Of a stretch of 64,000 nucleotides of DNA, positions 52,267 to 60,737 are shown piece after piece. This DNA is from an uncultured Ferrovibrio sp. Its GTDB lineage: Bacteria > Pseudomonadota > Alphaproteobacteria > Ferrovibrionales > Ferrovibrionaceae. The notes beneath the pieces are model-generated. The model was given only the letters and a program-made list of their open reading frames with translations. It searched no databases and was not told the DNA's origin. A program made the position numbers and the translations under genes. The stretch covers positions 1 through 64,000 of the forward strand of contig NZ_CALGPC010000018.1 in the NCBI RefSeq assembly GCF_937960835.1, in the 5' to 3' direction. Each line of letters starts with the position of its first letter. Within the stretch, counting starts at the first letter, position 1.

Positions 52267-53425
52267 GAGTGTCGCCGCGACGGCCTTTGCCGTCGCTTTG
52301 GCGTTGGCCAATCCTGCCGCCGCTCAGCTTGGCCAGGTCGATACGACGGCGCGGCAGATGATCCTGGTCGATTACGATACCGGCGCGGTGCTGTTCGAGA
52401 AGAATGCCGACGAACTGATGCCGCCGTCGTCGATGTCGAAGCTGATGACCGCCTTCATGGTCTTTGAACAGCTTGCAGCCGGCAAGCTCCGCCTCGATGA
52501 CGAATTCCCAGTCAGCGAAAAAGCCTGGCGCATGCAGGGCTCGAAGATGTTCGTGCCGCTGGGCGGCCGGGTGAAGGTGGAAGACCTGCTGCGCGGCGTC
52601 ATCGTGCAGTCGGGCAACGATGCCTGCATCGTGCTGGCCGAAGGCATCGCCGGCACGGAAGAGCGTTTCGCCGAGATGATGAACGAGCGTGCGCGCGAGC
52701 TTGGCCTGACCAAGAGCGTGTTCCGCAATGCCTCCGGCTGGCCGGACCCTGAGCATGTGATGACGACGCGCGAACTGGCGCTGCTGGCCAAGCACATCAT
52801 CCAGAAGTTCCCGCAGTATTACGGCTTCTATTCCGAGAAGGAATTCACCTACGGCATCGATGCCGCGACCAAGAAGCCGATCACGCAGGGCAACCGCAAT
52901 CCGCTGCTGTACAAGAGCATCGGCGCCGATGGCCTCAAGACCGGCCATACGGAAGCTGCAGGCTATGGTCTGACTGCCTCTGCCAAGCGCGGCGATCGCC
53001 GCCTGATCCTGGTGGTCAATGGCTTGAAGAGCATGAACGAGCGTTCGCGGGAATCTGAGCGCCTGCTGGAACTGGGCTTCAGCCAGTTCGACAATTACAA
53101 GCTGTTCTCGGCTGGCGCGGTGGTGGATGAAGCCGATGTCTGGCTGGGCAGCCAGTCGCGCCTGCCGCTGATTGTCGAGCGCGATTTGACTGTCACCATG
53201 CCGCGTCAGGCCAGAAGCGGCGTCAAGGTGACCGTCACCTACGACAACCCCATCCCGGCACCGATCGTGAAAGGCACGCCGGTCGCGACGCTTACGGTCG
53301 CCGGCCGCGAAGGCACGCTGGTGGAAATGCCGCTGGTGGCTGGCGCCGATGTGGAGCTGCTGGGCTTCACCGGCCGCGTCGGCGCGGCCGTGAGCTATCT
53401 GCTGTGGGGCGCGAGCAAGCAGTGA
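52244..53425 (+). CDS. dacC: D-alanyl-D-alanine carboxypeptidase (DacC/PBP5-like)
   Basis: The 393-residue low-molecular-weight penicillin-binding protein has a signal peptide (cleavage after AAAQ near 28), SxxK with nucleophile S63 and K66, SGN at 123-125 and KTG at 232-234, then the all-beta C-terminal PBP5 domain. It trims the terminal D-alanine from stem peptides. The start ATG 52244 lies inside the end of rlpA and its stop overlaps the tmk start (GTGA), so the block is translationally coupled. Confidence 0.92.
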   Translation: MRVSLWIKSVAATAFAVALALANPAAAQLGQVDTTARQMILVDYDTGAVLFEKNADELMPPSSMSKLMTAFMVFEQLAAGKLRLDDEFPVSEKAWRMQGSKMFVPLGGRVKVEDLLRGVIVQSGNDACIVLAEGIAGTEERFAEMMNERARELGLTKSVFRNASGWPDPEHVMTTRELALLAKHIIQKFPQYYGFYSEKEFTYGIDAATKKPITQGNRNPLLYKSIGADGLKTGHTEAAGYGLTASAKRGDRRLILVVNGLKSMNERSRESERLLELGFSQFDNYKLFSAGAVVDEADVWLGSQSRLPLIVERDLTVTMPRQARSGVKVTVTYDNPIPAPIVKGTPVATLTVAGREGTLVEMPLVAGADVELLGFTGRVGAAVSYLLWGASKQ

Positions 53426-54078
53426 GCCTGTCTGCCTCCGGCCGATTCATCACGCTGGAAGGCGGCGAGGGCGCCGGCAAATCGACCCAGATCAAGCGTC
53501 TTGCAGCAAGATTGCAGGATTGCGGCATCGAGGTGGTGCTGACGCGCGAGCCGGGCGGCACGCCCGGCGCCGAAGCGATCCGCGGCCTGCTGGTCAGCGG
53601 CGATACCGGACGATGGGATGCCGTCACCGAAACCCTGTTGCATTACGCAGCCCGGCGCGAGCATGTCGAGAAGACCGTCAAGCCCGCCTTGCATCGCGGA
53701 GCCTGGGTCATTTCGGATCGCTTCGCGGATTCCACCATGGCCTATCAGGGCTATGCCGGCAGCGTCGGACGCGAGACGGTGACGGCACTGCATCGCCTGG
53801 TGCTGGGCGAGTTTAAGCCGGATCTGACACTGGTGCTCGATCTTCCCGTTGAGATCGGACTGTCCCGTGCGCGCAGCCGGATGCAGGGACAGGCTGCGGC
53901 GGAAGATCGTTACGAGCGGATGGGCACTGCGTTCCATGAGGCGCTGCGCTCCGCATTCCACGACATCGCCGCGCGCGAGCCCGGACGCTGCCGGATCATC
54001 GATGCCAGTGGTGATATGGATGCAGTGGCAGCCGCGATCTGGAAATCGGTCGCCGGCCAGTTCGGACTAAAGCCATGA
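53422..54078 (+). CDS. tmk: Thymidylate kinase
   Basis: The 218-residue enzyme phosphorylates dTMP to dTDP. It has the P-loop GGEGAGKST near residue 13, the DR motif in ISDRFADSTMAYQGYAG and the LID region RARSRMQGQAAAEDRYE. The start is the GTG at 53422 that overlaps the dacC stop (GTGA); an earlier GTG at 53404 is possible but less likely. The stop overlaps holB by four bases. Confidence 0.93.
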   Translation: MSLSASGRFITLEGGEGAGKSTQIKRLAARLQDCGIEVVLTREPGGTPGAEAIRGLLVSGDTGRWDAVTETLLHYAARREHVEKTVKPALHRGAWVISDRFADSTMAYQGYAGSVGRETVTALHRLVLGEFKPDLTLVLDLPVEIGLSRARSRMQGQAAAEDRYERMGTAFHEALRSAFHDIAAREPGRCRIIDASGDMDAVAAAIWKSVAGQFGLKP

Positions 54079-55208
54079 GCGGTTACGATCCGCAGGAAGC
54101 GGCAACCTGGGCGCCGCGCCACACCTCCGTATTGTTTGGCCATGAGACTGCCGAGAAAGCGATGCTGGAAGCCTGGGCGAGCGGCCGCTTGCCGCATGCC
54201 TGGCTGATCACCGGTCCGCGCGGCGTGGGCAAGTCGACGCTGGCCTTCCGGTTTGCACGGTTTCTGTTGGCCAATGGTCCAGCCAGCAGTTTCGACAGCG
54301 GTCCCAGCCTGTTCGGCGATGCGCCAGTTCTGCCGGATAGCTTGGCTATCAGCGAGGAGCATCCCGTTTTCGCGCGCGTCGCCAGTGCGGGCCATGCCGA
54401 TTTGATCACGGTGGAGCGTAGTTGGGACGACAAGGCTGACCGCTGGCGCGGCGACATCGTGGTGCAGGATGTGCGCGCGGTGATCGACCGCTTCGGCATG
54501 ACGGCGGCAGAAGGCGGCTATCGCGTCTGCATTGTCGACGCCGCTGACGACATGAACGTGAATGCGGCCAACGCGCTGCTGAAGATTCTGGAAGAGCCGC
54601 CGCCCAATGCCGTGCTCCTGCTGGTGAGCCATGCGCCCGGCGGCCTGTTGCCGACGATCCGTTCACGTTGCCGCCGTCTGGCGCTGAAGCCGCTGGATGA
54701 TGCCGCCCTGGCACAGGCCATCGACCGCCTGCTGCCCGATCTGGATGCCACCGAGCGGCGCGGATTGGCCGTGCTGGCGGAAGGCTCGCCCGGCCGGGCC
54801 GTCCTGCTGGCGGGGCAGGGCGGTCTGAAACTGCTGCATGGTCTGCTGGAAATGGTCGGGCAATTGCCCAAGCCCGATATCGCCAAGCTGCACAGCTTCG
54901 GCGACGCGCTGGCACGCGACCGGAGCGGTAACGGTTTTCAACTCATGGGAGAATTGTTTCGCTGGTGGCTTGCGCGACTGGTGCGAGCCGCGGCGGCCGG
55001 GCAGATCGGCGGCGTCGGCTGGAGCGAGATTTTCCCCGGCGAGACCGCTCTGGCGCAGAGAATGGCGCAGTGGCAGAGTCCGGTTCGCTGGGCGGAGGAT
55101 TGGGAACAGATCGGTCGCTTGCTCGACCGCGGGGAATCGGTCAATCTCGACCGTAAGCAAATGTTCCTGAATCTATTCGCAGCGCTGGGGAGGGCTGCAA
55201 CCCGGTAA
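54075..55208 (+). CDS. holB: DNA polymerase III subunit delta-prime
   Basis: The 377-residue clamp-loader subunit has the Walker A-like GPRGVGKSTLAFRFARFLL (an intact P-loop, as in alphaproteobacterial HolB), the sensor motif IRSRCRRLALKPLD and VDAADDMNVNAANALLKILEEPP. The tmk-holB order is standard for Alphaproteobacteria, where metG and tatD usually follow; here the next gene is a CRP-like regulator. Confidence 0.9.
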   Translation: MSGYDPQEAATWAPRHTSVLFGHETAEKAMLEAWASGRLPHAWLITGPRGVGKSTLAFRFARFLLANGPASSFDSGPSLFGDAPVLPDSLAISEEHPVFARVASAGHADLITVERSWDDKADRWRGDIVVQDVRAVIDRFGMTAAEGGYRVCIVDAADDMNVNAANALLKILEEPPPNAVLLLVSHAPGGLLPTIRSRCRRLALKPLDDAALAQAIDRLLPDLDATERRGLAVLAEGSPGRAVLLAGQGGLKLLHGLLEMVGQLPKPDIAKLHSFGDALARDRSGNGFQLMGELFRWWLARLVRAAAAGQIGGVGWSEIFPGETALAQRMAQWQSPVRWAEDWEQIGRLLDRGESVNLDRKQMFLNLFAALGRAATR

Positions 55209-55215
55209 GGCGGGT

Positions 55216-55242
55216 ATCCCCCGCCGCCGCAGCGAGGGGGAT
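55216..55242 (+). promoter_or_regulatory. Hairpin that covers the ribosome-binding site of the CRP-like gene
   Basis: ATCCCCC (55216-55222) pairs with GGGGGAT (55236-55242). The second arm is the Shine-Dalgarno sequence (GAGGGGG) of the gene starting at 55246, so the stem could restrict its translation, or act as a weak terminator of holB mRNA. Confidence 0.5.
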
Positions 55243-55245
55243 CTG

Positions 55246-56019
55246 ATGGTCGTCCAGAGTGGCAATACGGCAACCGGCTCGGTCGGGGCCGGCAAAGGAA
55301 AGATGCCGCAGCCAGGCTCGGATAGTCTGGAGCGGATCGAACTGCTATCCGAACTCAGTCCGGCCGCACGGCTGGAGGTCGAGCGCTCATGCCAGTGGCG
55401 GCGTTTTGCTGCGGGTGAGCAGATCCTCGACCGCAACAGCGATAGCCGCGATGTGTATTTCGTCGTCGAAGGCAGCGTTGAGGTGGTGAACTTCTCCGGC
55501 AATGGCCGCGAGATTTCTTACGCCATCGTGCCCGCCGGTGGATATTTCGGCGAGATCGCCGCCATTGACGGAGAGCGGCGTTCGGCCAGTGTTGTGGCAC
55601 AGACAGCCTGCCGCTTGGCCTCGCTGCCGCCCAAGGCATTCGAGGCCTTGCTGGCGCGCGAGCCCAGCGTTGCCCTGAAGGTGATGCGTCGCCTGACCGG
55701 CATCATCCGCACCAACAACGAACGCATCATGGACCTCGCCACCTTGGGCGCGATCCAGCGCGTCTATCGTGAACTGCTCAAGATGGCTCGGCCCGATCCG
55801 ATCAATGCAGGTGGCTGGATGATCTATCCCATGCCAAAGCAGCATGAGATCGCGCGCCGCGCCGCTACGACCCGCGAGACGGTGGCGCGCGTGCTCGCCA
55901 ATCTGCTGCATGGCGGCCAGATGGTGCGCCGCGACAAGACTTACTATCTGACAGATCGCGCTGTTCTTGAACAGGCCATCGTCCGCCTCGACGTGCGTCA
56001 GCAGCCTTCGCTGAGCTGA
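55246..56019 (+). CDS. CRP-type transcriptional regulator with cAMP-binding pocket
   Basis: The 257-residue Crp/Fnr-family protein has a cyclic-nucleotide domain (about 33-140) with the phosphate-binding cassette GEIAAIDGERRSAS. R112 and S113 sit where E. coli CRP has R82 and S83. The HTH is at about 200-232 with R210, E211 and R215 (TTRETVARVL), the CRP-type recognition residues. It has no N-terminal cysteine cluster, so it is not an FNR-type oxygen sensor. The N-terminal 25 residues are an extra, glycine-rich extension. The likely operator type is TGTGA-N6-TCACA. It is the natural target for cAMP made by the class III cyclase at 39181. Confidence 0.85.
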   Translation: MVVQSGNTATGSVGAGKGKMPQPGSDSLERIELLSELSPAARLEVERSCQWRRFAAGEQILDRNSDSRDVYFVVEGSVEVVNFSGNGREISYAIVPAGGYFGEIAAIDGERRSASVVAQTACRLASLPPKAFEALLAREPSVALKVMRRLTGIIRTNNERIMDLATLGAIQRVYRELLKMARPDPINAGGWMIYPMPKQHEIARRAATTRETVARVLANLLHGGQMVRRDKTYYLTDRAVLEQAIVRLDVRQQPSLS

Positions 56020-56052
56020 TATTTCGAACTGAGTCTGCAACTGACAAGTGAA

Positions 56053-56083
56053 GGGGCCGGTCGCGCTAAGCGCACCGGCCTCT
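56053..56083 (+). terminator. Hairpin after the CRP-like gene
   Basis: GGCCGGT-C-GCGC pairs with GCGC-ACCGGCC around TAA, followed by TCT only. Strong stem, poor T-run; termination is uncertain. Confidence 0.4.
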
Positions 56084-56204
56084 AAGCGTACTCAGCCCCT
56101 GATTTGTCACGTTGCCTTGGCATCTTATATGGAAGATAGTAGTTGGGTAAGGCGCGCTCCAAGACGCGCCACCGAGGAAACGCAAACCAGCAGGAGGGAG
56201 TTCC

Positions 56205-57197
56205 ATGCGTGGCATGAAAGCGTTGTTCACCGGTTTGGCTGCGGGCATTAGCGCCGTCGCACTCTTCGCAACGACAGCGGCGCAGGCTGCATGGCCCGAG
56301 CGGCCGGTGCAGGTGATCGTGCCCTGGGCGGCTGGCGGCGGCACCGATGCGACTGGCCGTATCATTGCCAAGATGCTGCAGGATGAATTCAAGCAGCCGT
56401 TCAATGTCGTGAACCGCACCGGTGGCGGTGGCGTGGTCGGCCATGCGGCGATAGCCCAGGCTCCCGCCGATGGCTATACGATCGGCGTGATGACGATCGA
56501 GATCGGCACGTTCAAATGGCTTGGGCAGTCCAATCTATCGGGCGCCAAGGATTTCACGCCGATCGCGCTCTACAATTTCGATCCCGGCGCTTTCTATGTC
56601 GCAGCAGATTCGCCGTTCAAGGATGCGAAGGATGTCATCAACGCGCTGAAGACCAATCCGCGCGTTTACAAACTGGCCTCCGGATCGTCGGTCGGCGGCG
56701 CCTGGCATATGGCTTTCGGCTCCTTGCTGCTGAAGGTCGGGATCGATCCGGGACAGTTCAACTGGATCGCCAGCCAGGGTGCCGCACCGGCCTTGCAGGA
56801 ACTGGTTGCTGGCGGCACCGATATCGTTCCTTGCTCTCTGCCTGAGGCAAAGGCGCTGCTGGATGCCGGCAAGATCAAGGCGATGGCCGTGCTCAATACG
56901 GAACGGCTGCCGGCCTATCCGAATGTCCCGACCTCGAAAGAAGCGGTGGGCGTAGAGGTCCAGGCGGGCGCTTGGCGCGGCATCGGCGGACCGAAGGGCA
57001 TGCCGGAAGAGGCGACCAAGAAGCTGATCGCCGCAATGGAGAAAATCCATAAGAGCGAAGAGTTCCGCAAATTCATGGCGGATCGCGGCTTTGGCCTGAT
57101 GTGGAAGGCGGGGCCGGATTTCGCAAAGTTTATGGAAGAGTCGGAAGCAGAGAGCGGGCAGGTGCTGAAGGCAATCGGCTTGGCGAAGTCATCCTAA
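56205..57197 (+). CDS. tctC: Tripartite tricarboxylate transporter binding protein
   Basis: The 330-residue Bug/TctC-family periplasmic protein has a signal peptide (cleavage near AQA-AWPERPV at 28), the family start WPERPVQVIVPWAAGGGTDATGR, and KLASGSSVGGAWHM. It captures a carboxylate (citrate or similar) for the TctAB membrane complex encoded downstream. GGAGGGA precedes ATG 56205. No TctDE two-component system is present. Confidence 0.9.
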   Translation: MRGMKALFTGLAAGISAVALFATTAAQAAWPERPVQVIVPWAAGGGTDATGRIIAKMLQDEFKQPFNVVNRTGGGGVVGHAAIAQAPADGYTIGVMTIEIGTFKWLGQSNLSGAKDFTPIALYNFDPGAFYVAADSPFKDAKDVINALKTNPRVYKLASGSSVGGAWHMAFGSLLLKVGIDPGQFNWIASQGAAPALQELVAGGTDIVPCSLPEAKALLDAGKIKAMAVLNTERLPAYPNVPTSKEAVGVEVQAGAWRGIGGPKGMPEEATKKLIAAMEKIHKSEEFRKFMADRGFGLMWKAGPDFAKFMEESEAESGQVLKAIGLAKSS

Positions 57198-57246
57198 GAC
57201 ACCAAGGAACCTGCTCCGTCGCCAAGGCGGGGCAGGTCGCTGAGCC

Positions 57247-57723
57247 GTGCGATTCAACGACGCTCTTTCCGGTTTTGTGTTGCTCGCCCTTGCCGTTTTC
57301 GTCTGGGCGACGGCGGCGGGATTTCCGAAGTTGACGGGTGCGCCTTATGGCGCGGCCTTCTTCCCGCAAGTGCTGGCCGTTCTGCTGGGGCTGGCGGCAC
57401 TGGTGCTGATCTTTCGCGGCATCCAGGCCTGGCGCAATGGCGAAGCGGTCATTCAGGCCGGAGCCTGGGTTCGCAATCCTGCGCGCTGGCTGGGGCTTGG
57501 CCTGATCATCGGCGCCTTGCTGCTTTATTCCGGTATCAGCGCCAGCCTGGGCTTTCATGTCACGGTTTTTCTCATTGCCGCCGTGCTGATGATTTATCTC
57601 GGCGTGCGCGTCTGGCTCGCCCTGCTCGTGGCCGTCATAGCGGCTATCACGTTGTGGCTGTTCTTTGCCCGCGTGCTGCTGGTTCCTTTACCGGGCGGCG
57701 TCCTGACATCCATCCTCTGGTGA
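57247..57723 (+). CDS. tctB: Tripartite tricarboxylate transporter small membrane subunit
   Basis: The 158-residue protein has four predicted spans and the TctB opening FNDALSGFVLLALAVFVWATA, FPKLTGAPYGAAFFPQVLA. The start is a GTG at 57247. It forms the membrane complex with TctA, whose gene starts four bases after its stop. Sequence conservation in TctB is low, but position and topology are decisive. Confidence 0.87.
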   Translation: MRFNDALSGFVLLALAVFVWATAAGFPKLTGAPYGAAFFPQVLAVLLGLAALVLIFRGIQAWRNGEAVIQAGAWVRNPARWLGLGLIIGALLLYSGISASLGFHVTVFLIAAVLMIYLGVRVWLALLVAVIAAITLWLFFARVLLVPLPGGVLTSILW

Positions 57724-57727
57724 GCGC

Positions 57728-59227
57728 ATGGACGTTCTCGGCAACGCTTTCGATTTGATTTTAGATCCATACGTTCTGGCCGTTGTCGCGCTGGCTTCGG
57801 TCTTCGGATTATTCGTCGGCGCGATGCCGGGATTGTCGGCCACCATGGCAACCGCGCTGCTGGTGCCGGTGACCTTCTTCATGCCGCCGGTGCCTGCGAT
57901 TGCCGCGATCGTGAGCTGCACCGCGATGGCGATCTTCGCGGGCGATATTCCTGGCGCTTTGCTGCGGATACCGGGAACCCCAGCTTCGGCGGCTTATGCG
58001 GACGAATCCTATCGCATGACCAAAAATGGCCAAGCCAATGTCGCGCTGGGCGCGGGCCTTGTGTTCAGCATTCTGGGCGGTCTGGTCGGCGTCGCGGTAT
58101 TGATCCTGGGTGCGCCGGTGCTGGCCGAGTTTGCGCTGAACTTTTCATCCTTTGAGTATTTCTGGCTGGCATTGCTGGGGCTGACCTGCTCGGTGTTCAT
58201 CACACCCCAGTCGCAGGTCAAAGGCATGGTGGCGCTGCTGCTGGGGCTGCTGCTGTCCTGCATCGGGATCGGGACGACCAGCGGCCATCCGCGCTTTACC
58301 TTCGACAATCTGGAACTGATGGGCGGCGTGCCACTGATTCCGGCCTTGATCGGCATGTTCGCTTTGCCGGAAGTGATCCGCTACGTCCTGTCGGAGGACC
58401 GTCACCTGCCGCTCACGCAGCGGCGCTTCGGCAAGATACTCGCGCCGCAGCTTGATTTGCTGCGCCGCTACTGGCGGGGTCTAGTGCGCGGCTCACTGAT
58501 GGGAACTGTCATCGGCGCGATGCCGGGGGCAGGCGCCGATATCGCTGCCTGGGTCAGCTATGCGCTGTCGAAGAAATTCTCCAAGACGCCAGAGAAGTTC
58601 GGCCATGGTCATCCGGAAGGGATCGTGGAATCCGGCGCATCCAACAATGCCGCCTTGGGCGGGGCATGGATTCCGGCGCTGGTCTTCGGCATTCCAGGCG
58701 ATTCCATCACGGCCATCGCCATCGGGGTGATGTTCATGAAAGGGCTGACGCCCGGCCCGATGATCTTCATGAACAACCCAGAAATGCTGTATGGCGTATT
58801 CTTTGCCTTCATCCTGGCCAATCTGCTGTTGCTGCCCTTCGGCTGGGCGGCGATCAAATCGGCCGGCTATCTGCTGGCCGTGCCGCGGCCGATTTTGATG
58901 CCGCTGATCCTGCTGTTCTGCATCGTCGGCGCCTTCGCCAGCAACAACACCGTTTTCGGGATCATGACGATGCTGGCGCTGGGCCTGATCGCCTATCTGA
59001 TGGAGGAAAACAATTTTCCCGTGGCGCCGATCATCCTGGGATTGGTGCTCGGCCCCATGCTGGAGGAGAATTTCCTCAACTCCATGCAGAAGACCCAGGG
59101 CGATCTGATCGGCTTCATCAACCGTCCCATCGCCGGCACCCTTGGCGTGTTGACAATCCTGCTCTGGCTGTCGCCGCTGCTGATGCGCCTATGGCGGAAC
59201 GTCAGAGTGCAGCCAAGAACGTCTTAA
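57728..59227 (+). CDS. tctA: Tripartite tricarboxylate transporter large membrane subunit
   Basis: The 499-residue protein has about twelve spans and the TctA signatures VGAMPGLSATMATALLVP near 37-54 and GTVIGAMPGAGADIAAWVSYA near 260, the internal repeat, plus GHPEGIVESGASNNAALGGAWIPAL. It is the sodium- or proton-coupled translocator. Its last 26 bases overlap the convergent hydrolase gene. Confidence 0.92.
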   Translation: MDVLGNAFDLILDPYVLAVVALASVFGLFVGAMPGLSATMATALLVPVTFFMPPVPAIAAIVSCTAMAIFAGDIPGALLRIPGTPASAAYADESYRMTKNGQANVALGAGLVFSILGGLVGVAVLILGAPVLAEFALNFSSFEYFWLALLGLTCSVFITPQSQVKGMVALLLGLLLSCIGIGTTSGHPRFTFDNLELMGGVPLIPALIGMFALPEVIRYVLSEDRHLPLTQRRFGKILAPQLDLLRRYWRGLVRGSLMGTVIGAMPGAGADIAAWVSYALSKKFSKTPEKFGHGHPEGIVESGASNNAALGGAWIPALVFGIPGDSITAIAIGVMFMKGLTPGPMIFMNNPEMLYGVFFAFILANLLLLPFGWAAIKSAGYLLAVPRPILMPLILLFCIVGAFASNNTVFGIMTMLALGLIAYLMEENNFPVAPIILGLVLGPMLEENFLNSMQKTQGDLIGFINRPIAGTLGVLTILLWLSPLLMRLWRNVRVQPRTS

Positions 59228-60011
59228 GAGCCGCATTATAAGCAGCTGGCTTCTCCAGATGCGGCGTATGGCCGGTTCTTTCCAGGCAGATCCGCCGGGC
59301 GCCGGGAATCTGCGCTTCCATCCATTCCGCCACCGCAGGATCGTAAAGCTGGCTGTCGCTGCCATGCAGCAGCAGGACTGGTAAACGCAGGCGTGGCAGC
59401 AGGGTGCGGTGGTCCTGCTCGGCCAGCGAAGCCCATAACGCAGCCATCGCCCGTCCGTCATTGTTGACGATTTCGCCACCGATCCAGTCATACAGTTTCT
59501 GATCCGGCCGCTGCGTGCGGGCAAACAGGCGGGGCAAGGAGCCTGTCGCATAGCCAGCCCAGTCGGCTTGCATTGCCTGCAGCACTGCCGCGTTCTGTGC
59601 TGCGTCGAAACCATTGCGGATGCCAAGCCGCCATTCGAAATCGTTGACGATCTTCGCCGTCATGTCCTCAATCACGAGGCCATCCAGCGCTGCGCTGCCA
59701 TGGCGGGCGATATAGTCGAAGGCGACCATCGCGCCCATCGACCAGCCGACCAGGATGACGTGCTGCAGGCCTCTGGCGGTGATCGCTTCGTGCAGGCGAT
59801 CGGCGAGATGCGGAATGCTCAGTTCCGTCAGCGGCGCGATGCTGCGCCGGTGCCCCGGCAGATCGGGGACCAGCACATGATGGCTTTCCCGGAAGGCCTC
59901 GACCTGCGGCGCGAAATAGCCGCCATGGCTTGACCATCCATGCAGGAAGATCAGCGGCCGTCCCTGTCCCGCTTCGGCAACATACATGGGGAAAATCTCA
60001 GGCGCCGACAT
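59202..60011 (-). CDS. Alpha/beta hydrolase of the acyl-CoA operon
   Basis: The 269-residue enzyme has the oxyanion motif FLHGWSSHGGYF, the nucleophile elbow GWSMGA, an acid candidate in LLHGSDSQLY and the histidine in ERTGHTPHLEKP. It belongs to the BioH/esterase group. It overlaps the MaoC-like gene upstream by 14 bases, so it is the last gene of the operon; it may hydrolyse an ester or thioester intermediate. Its 3' end overlaps tctA tail-to-tail. Confidence 0.83.
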   Translation of the reverse strand: MSAPEIFPMYVAEAGQGRPLIFLHGWSSHGGYFAPQVEAFRESHHVLVPDLPGHRRSIAPLTELSIPHLADRLHEAITARGLQHVILVGWSMGAMVAFDYIARHGSAALDGLVIEDMTAKIVNDFEWRLGIRNGFDAAQNAAVLQAMQADWAGYATGSLPRLFARTQRPDQKLYDWIGGEIVNNDGRAMAALWASLAEQDHRTLLPRLRLPVLLLHGSDSQLYDPAVAEWMEAQIPGARRICLERTGHTPHLEKPAAYNAALKTFLAAL

Positions 60012-60372
60012 CCCTCACCAGAACCAGCGCGCGGCCGCGGCAAATGACAGTACCGGATGCATCGGTGCAGATGGTGGAAAGATCGGCGAGATGCTTTTCG
60101 GGACGCAGCCGTGTGATTTCTACGGTCGCCGTGAGCGGTTGTCCGATGGGAGCTGCACGCTCGAACTGCATCTCCTGCTTCAGATAATTAGTACCGAAGC
60201 CCGGCAGTTCGACGCCCAGCAGGTAGGAGAAGAGCGCGCCGATCAGCGGCTCCGGCACATGGGAAAGCATCGCGTTGTCGCCGGACAGGCTTTGGAAGGC
60301 CTGCAGATCCTTTGCCGAGAAGCTGCGGGTGACGCTGGCGCGGGCGCCGATTTCGAGGACGGTCTTGGTCAT
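59998..60372 (-). CDS. MaoC-like hotdog protein lacking the hydratase signature
   Basis: The 124-residue hotdog protein has the MaoC scaffold (SFSAKDLQAFQSLSGDN, LIGALFSYLLGVELPGFGTNYLKQ, GQPLTATVEI) but no NPxHxD signature: GDNAMLSH replaces it and about fourteen residues of the active-site helix are missing. It is encoded directly after a complete MaoC gene with a four-base overlap, which suggests a catalytic/non-catalytic heterodimer. Which substrate it helps bind is unknown. Confidence 0.78.
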   Translation of the reverse strand: MTKTVLEIGARASVTRSFSAKDLQAFQSLSGDNAMLSHVPEPLIGALFSYLLGVELPGFGTNYLKQEMQFERAAPIGQPLTATVEITRLRPEKHLADLSTICTDASGTVICRGRALVLVRDVGA

Positions 60373-60734
60373 GGCAGAACGATCTCGGTCTCGCCGTCCA
60401 AAACGACGGCGCCGTCATGCTTGCGGCTGGCTTTGGTGGCCAGGCGGCGGCGATTGCCGTCGCTGGATATTTCAGTGACCTCGAAATCCAGCGGCTCATC
60501 GGCATAGGCCGGATTGGGGAACATCAGGTTCTGGCTGGCCTGCCTGGCGCCGGGATACTGCTTTTGCACCATTCCCCAAAGAATCGTGTAGAGCAGCATG
60601 CCGTGGCTGACCGTGCGCCCGAAGCGCGTGCGCGCTGAGAATTCCGCATCGACATGGATCGGGTTGTTGTCGCCGCTGATCTTCGCGAAGAGATCGAAAT
60701 CGGGCTGATGAAGGGTGCGTTCGATCTTGACCAT
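60369..60734 (-). CDS. MaoC-like (R)-specific enoyl-CoA hydratase
   Basis: The 121-residue protein has the complete hydratase-2 signature SGDNNPIHVD (catalytic D22 and H27) followed by RTRFGRTVSHGMLLYTILWGM. It would hydrate a trans-2-enoyl-CoA to the (R)-3-hydroxy form, or dehydrate in reverse. It lies three bases after the ligase stop and overlaps the non-catalytic partner gene, so all are coupled. Confidence 0.85.
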   Translation of the reverse strand: MVKIERTLHQPDFDLFAKISGDNNPIHVDAEFSARTRFGRTVSHGMLLYTILWGMVQKQYPGARQASQNLMFPNPAYADEPLDFEVTEISSDGNRRRLATKASRKHDGAVVLDGETEIVLP

Positions 60735-60737
60735 GAC

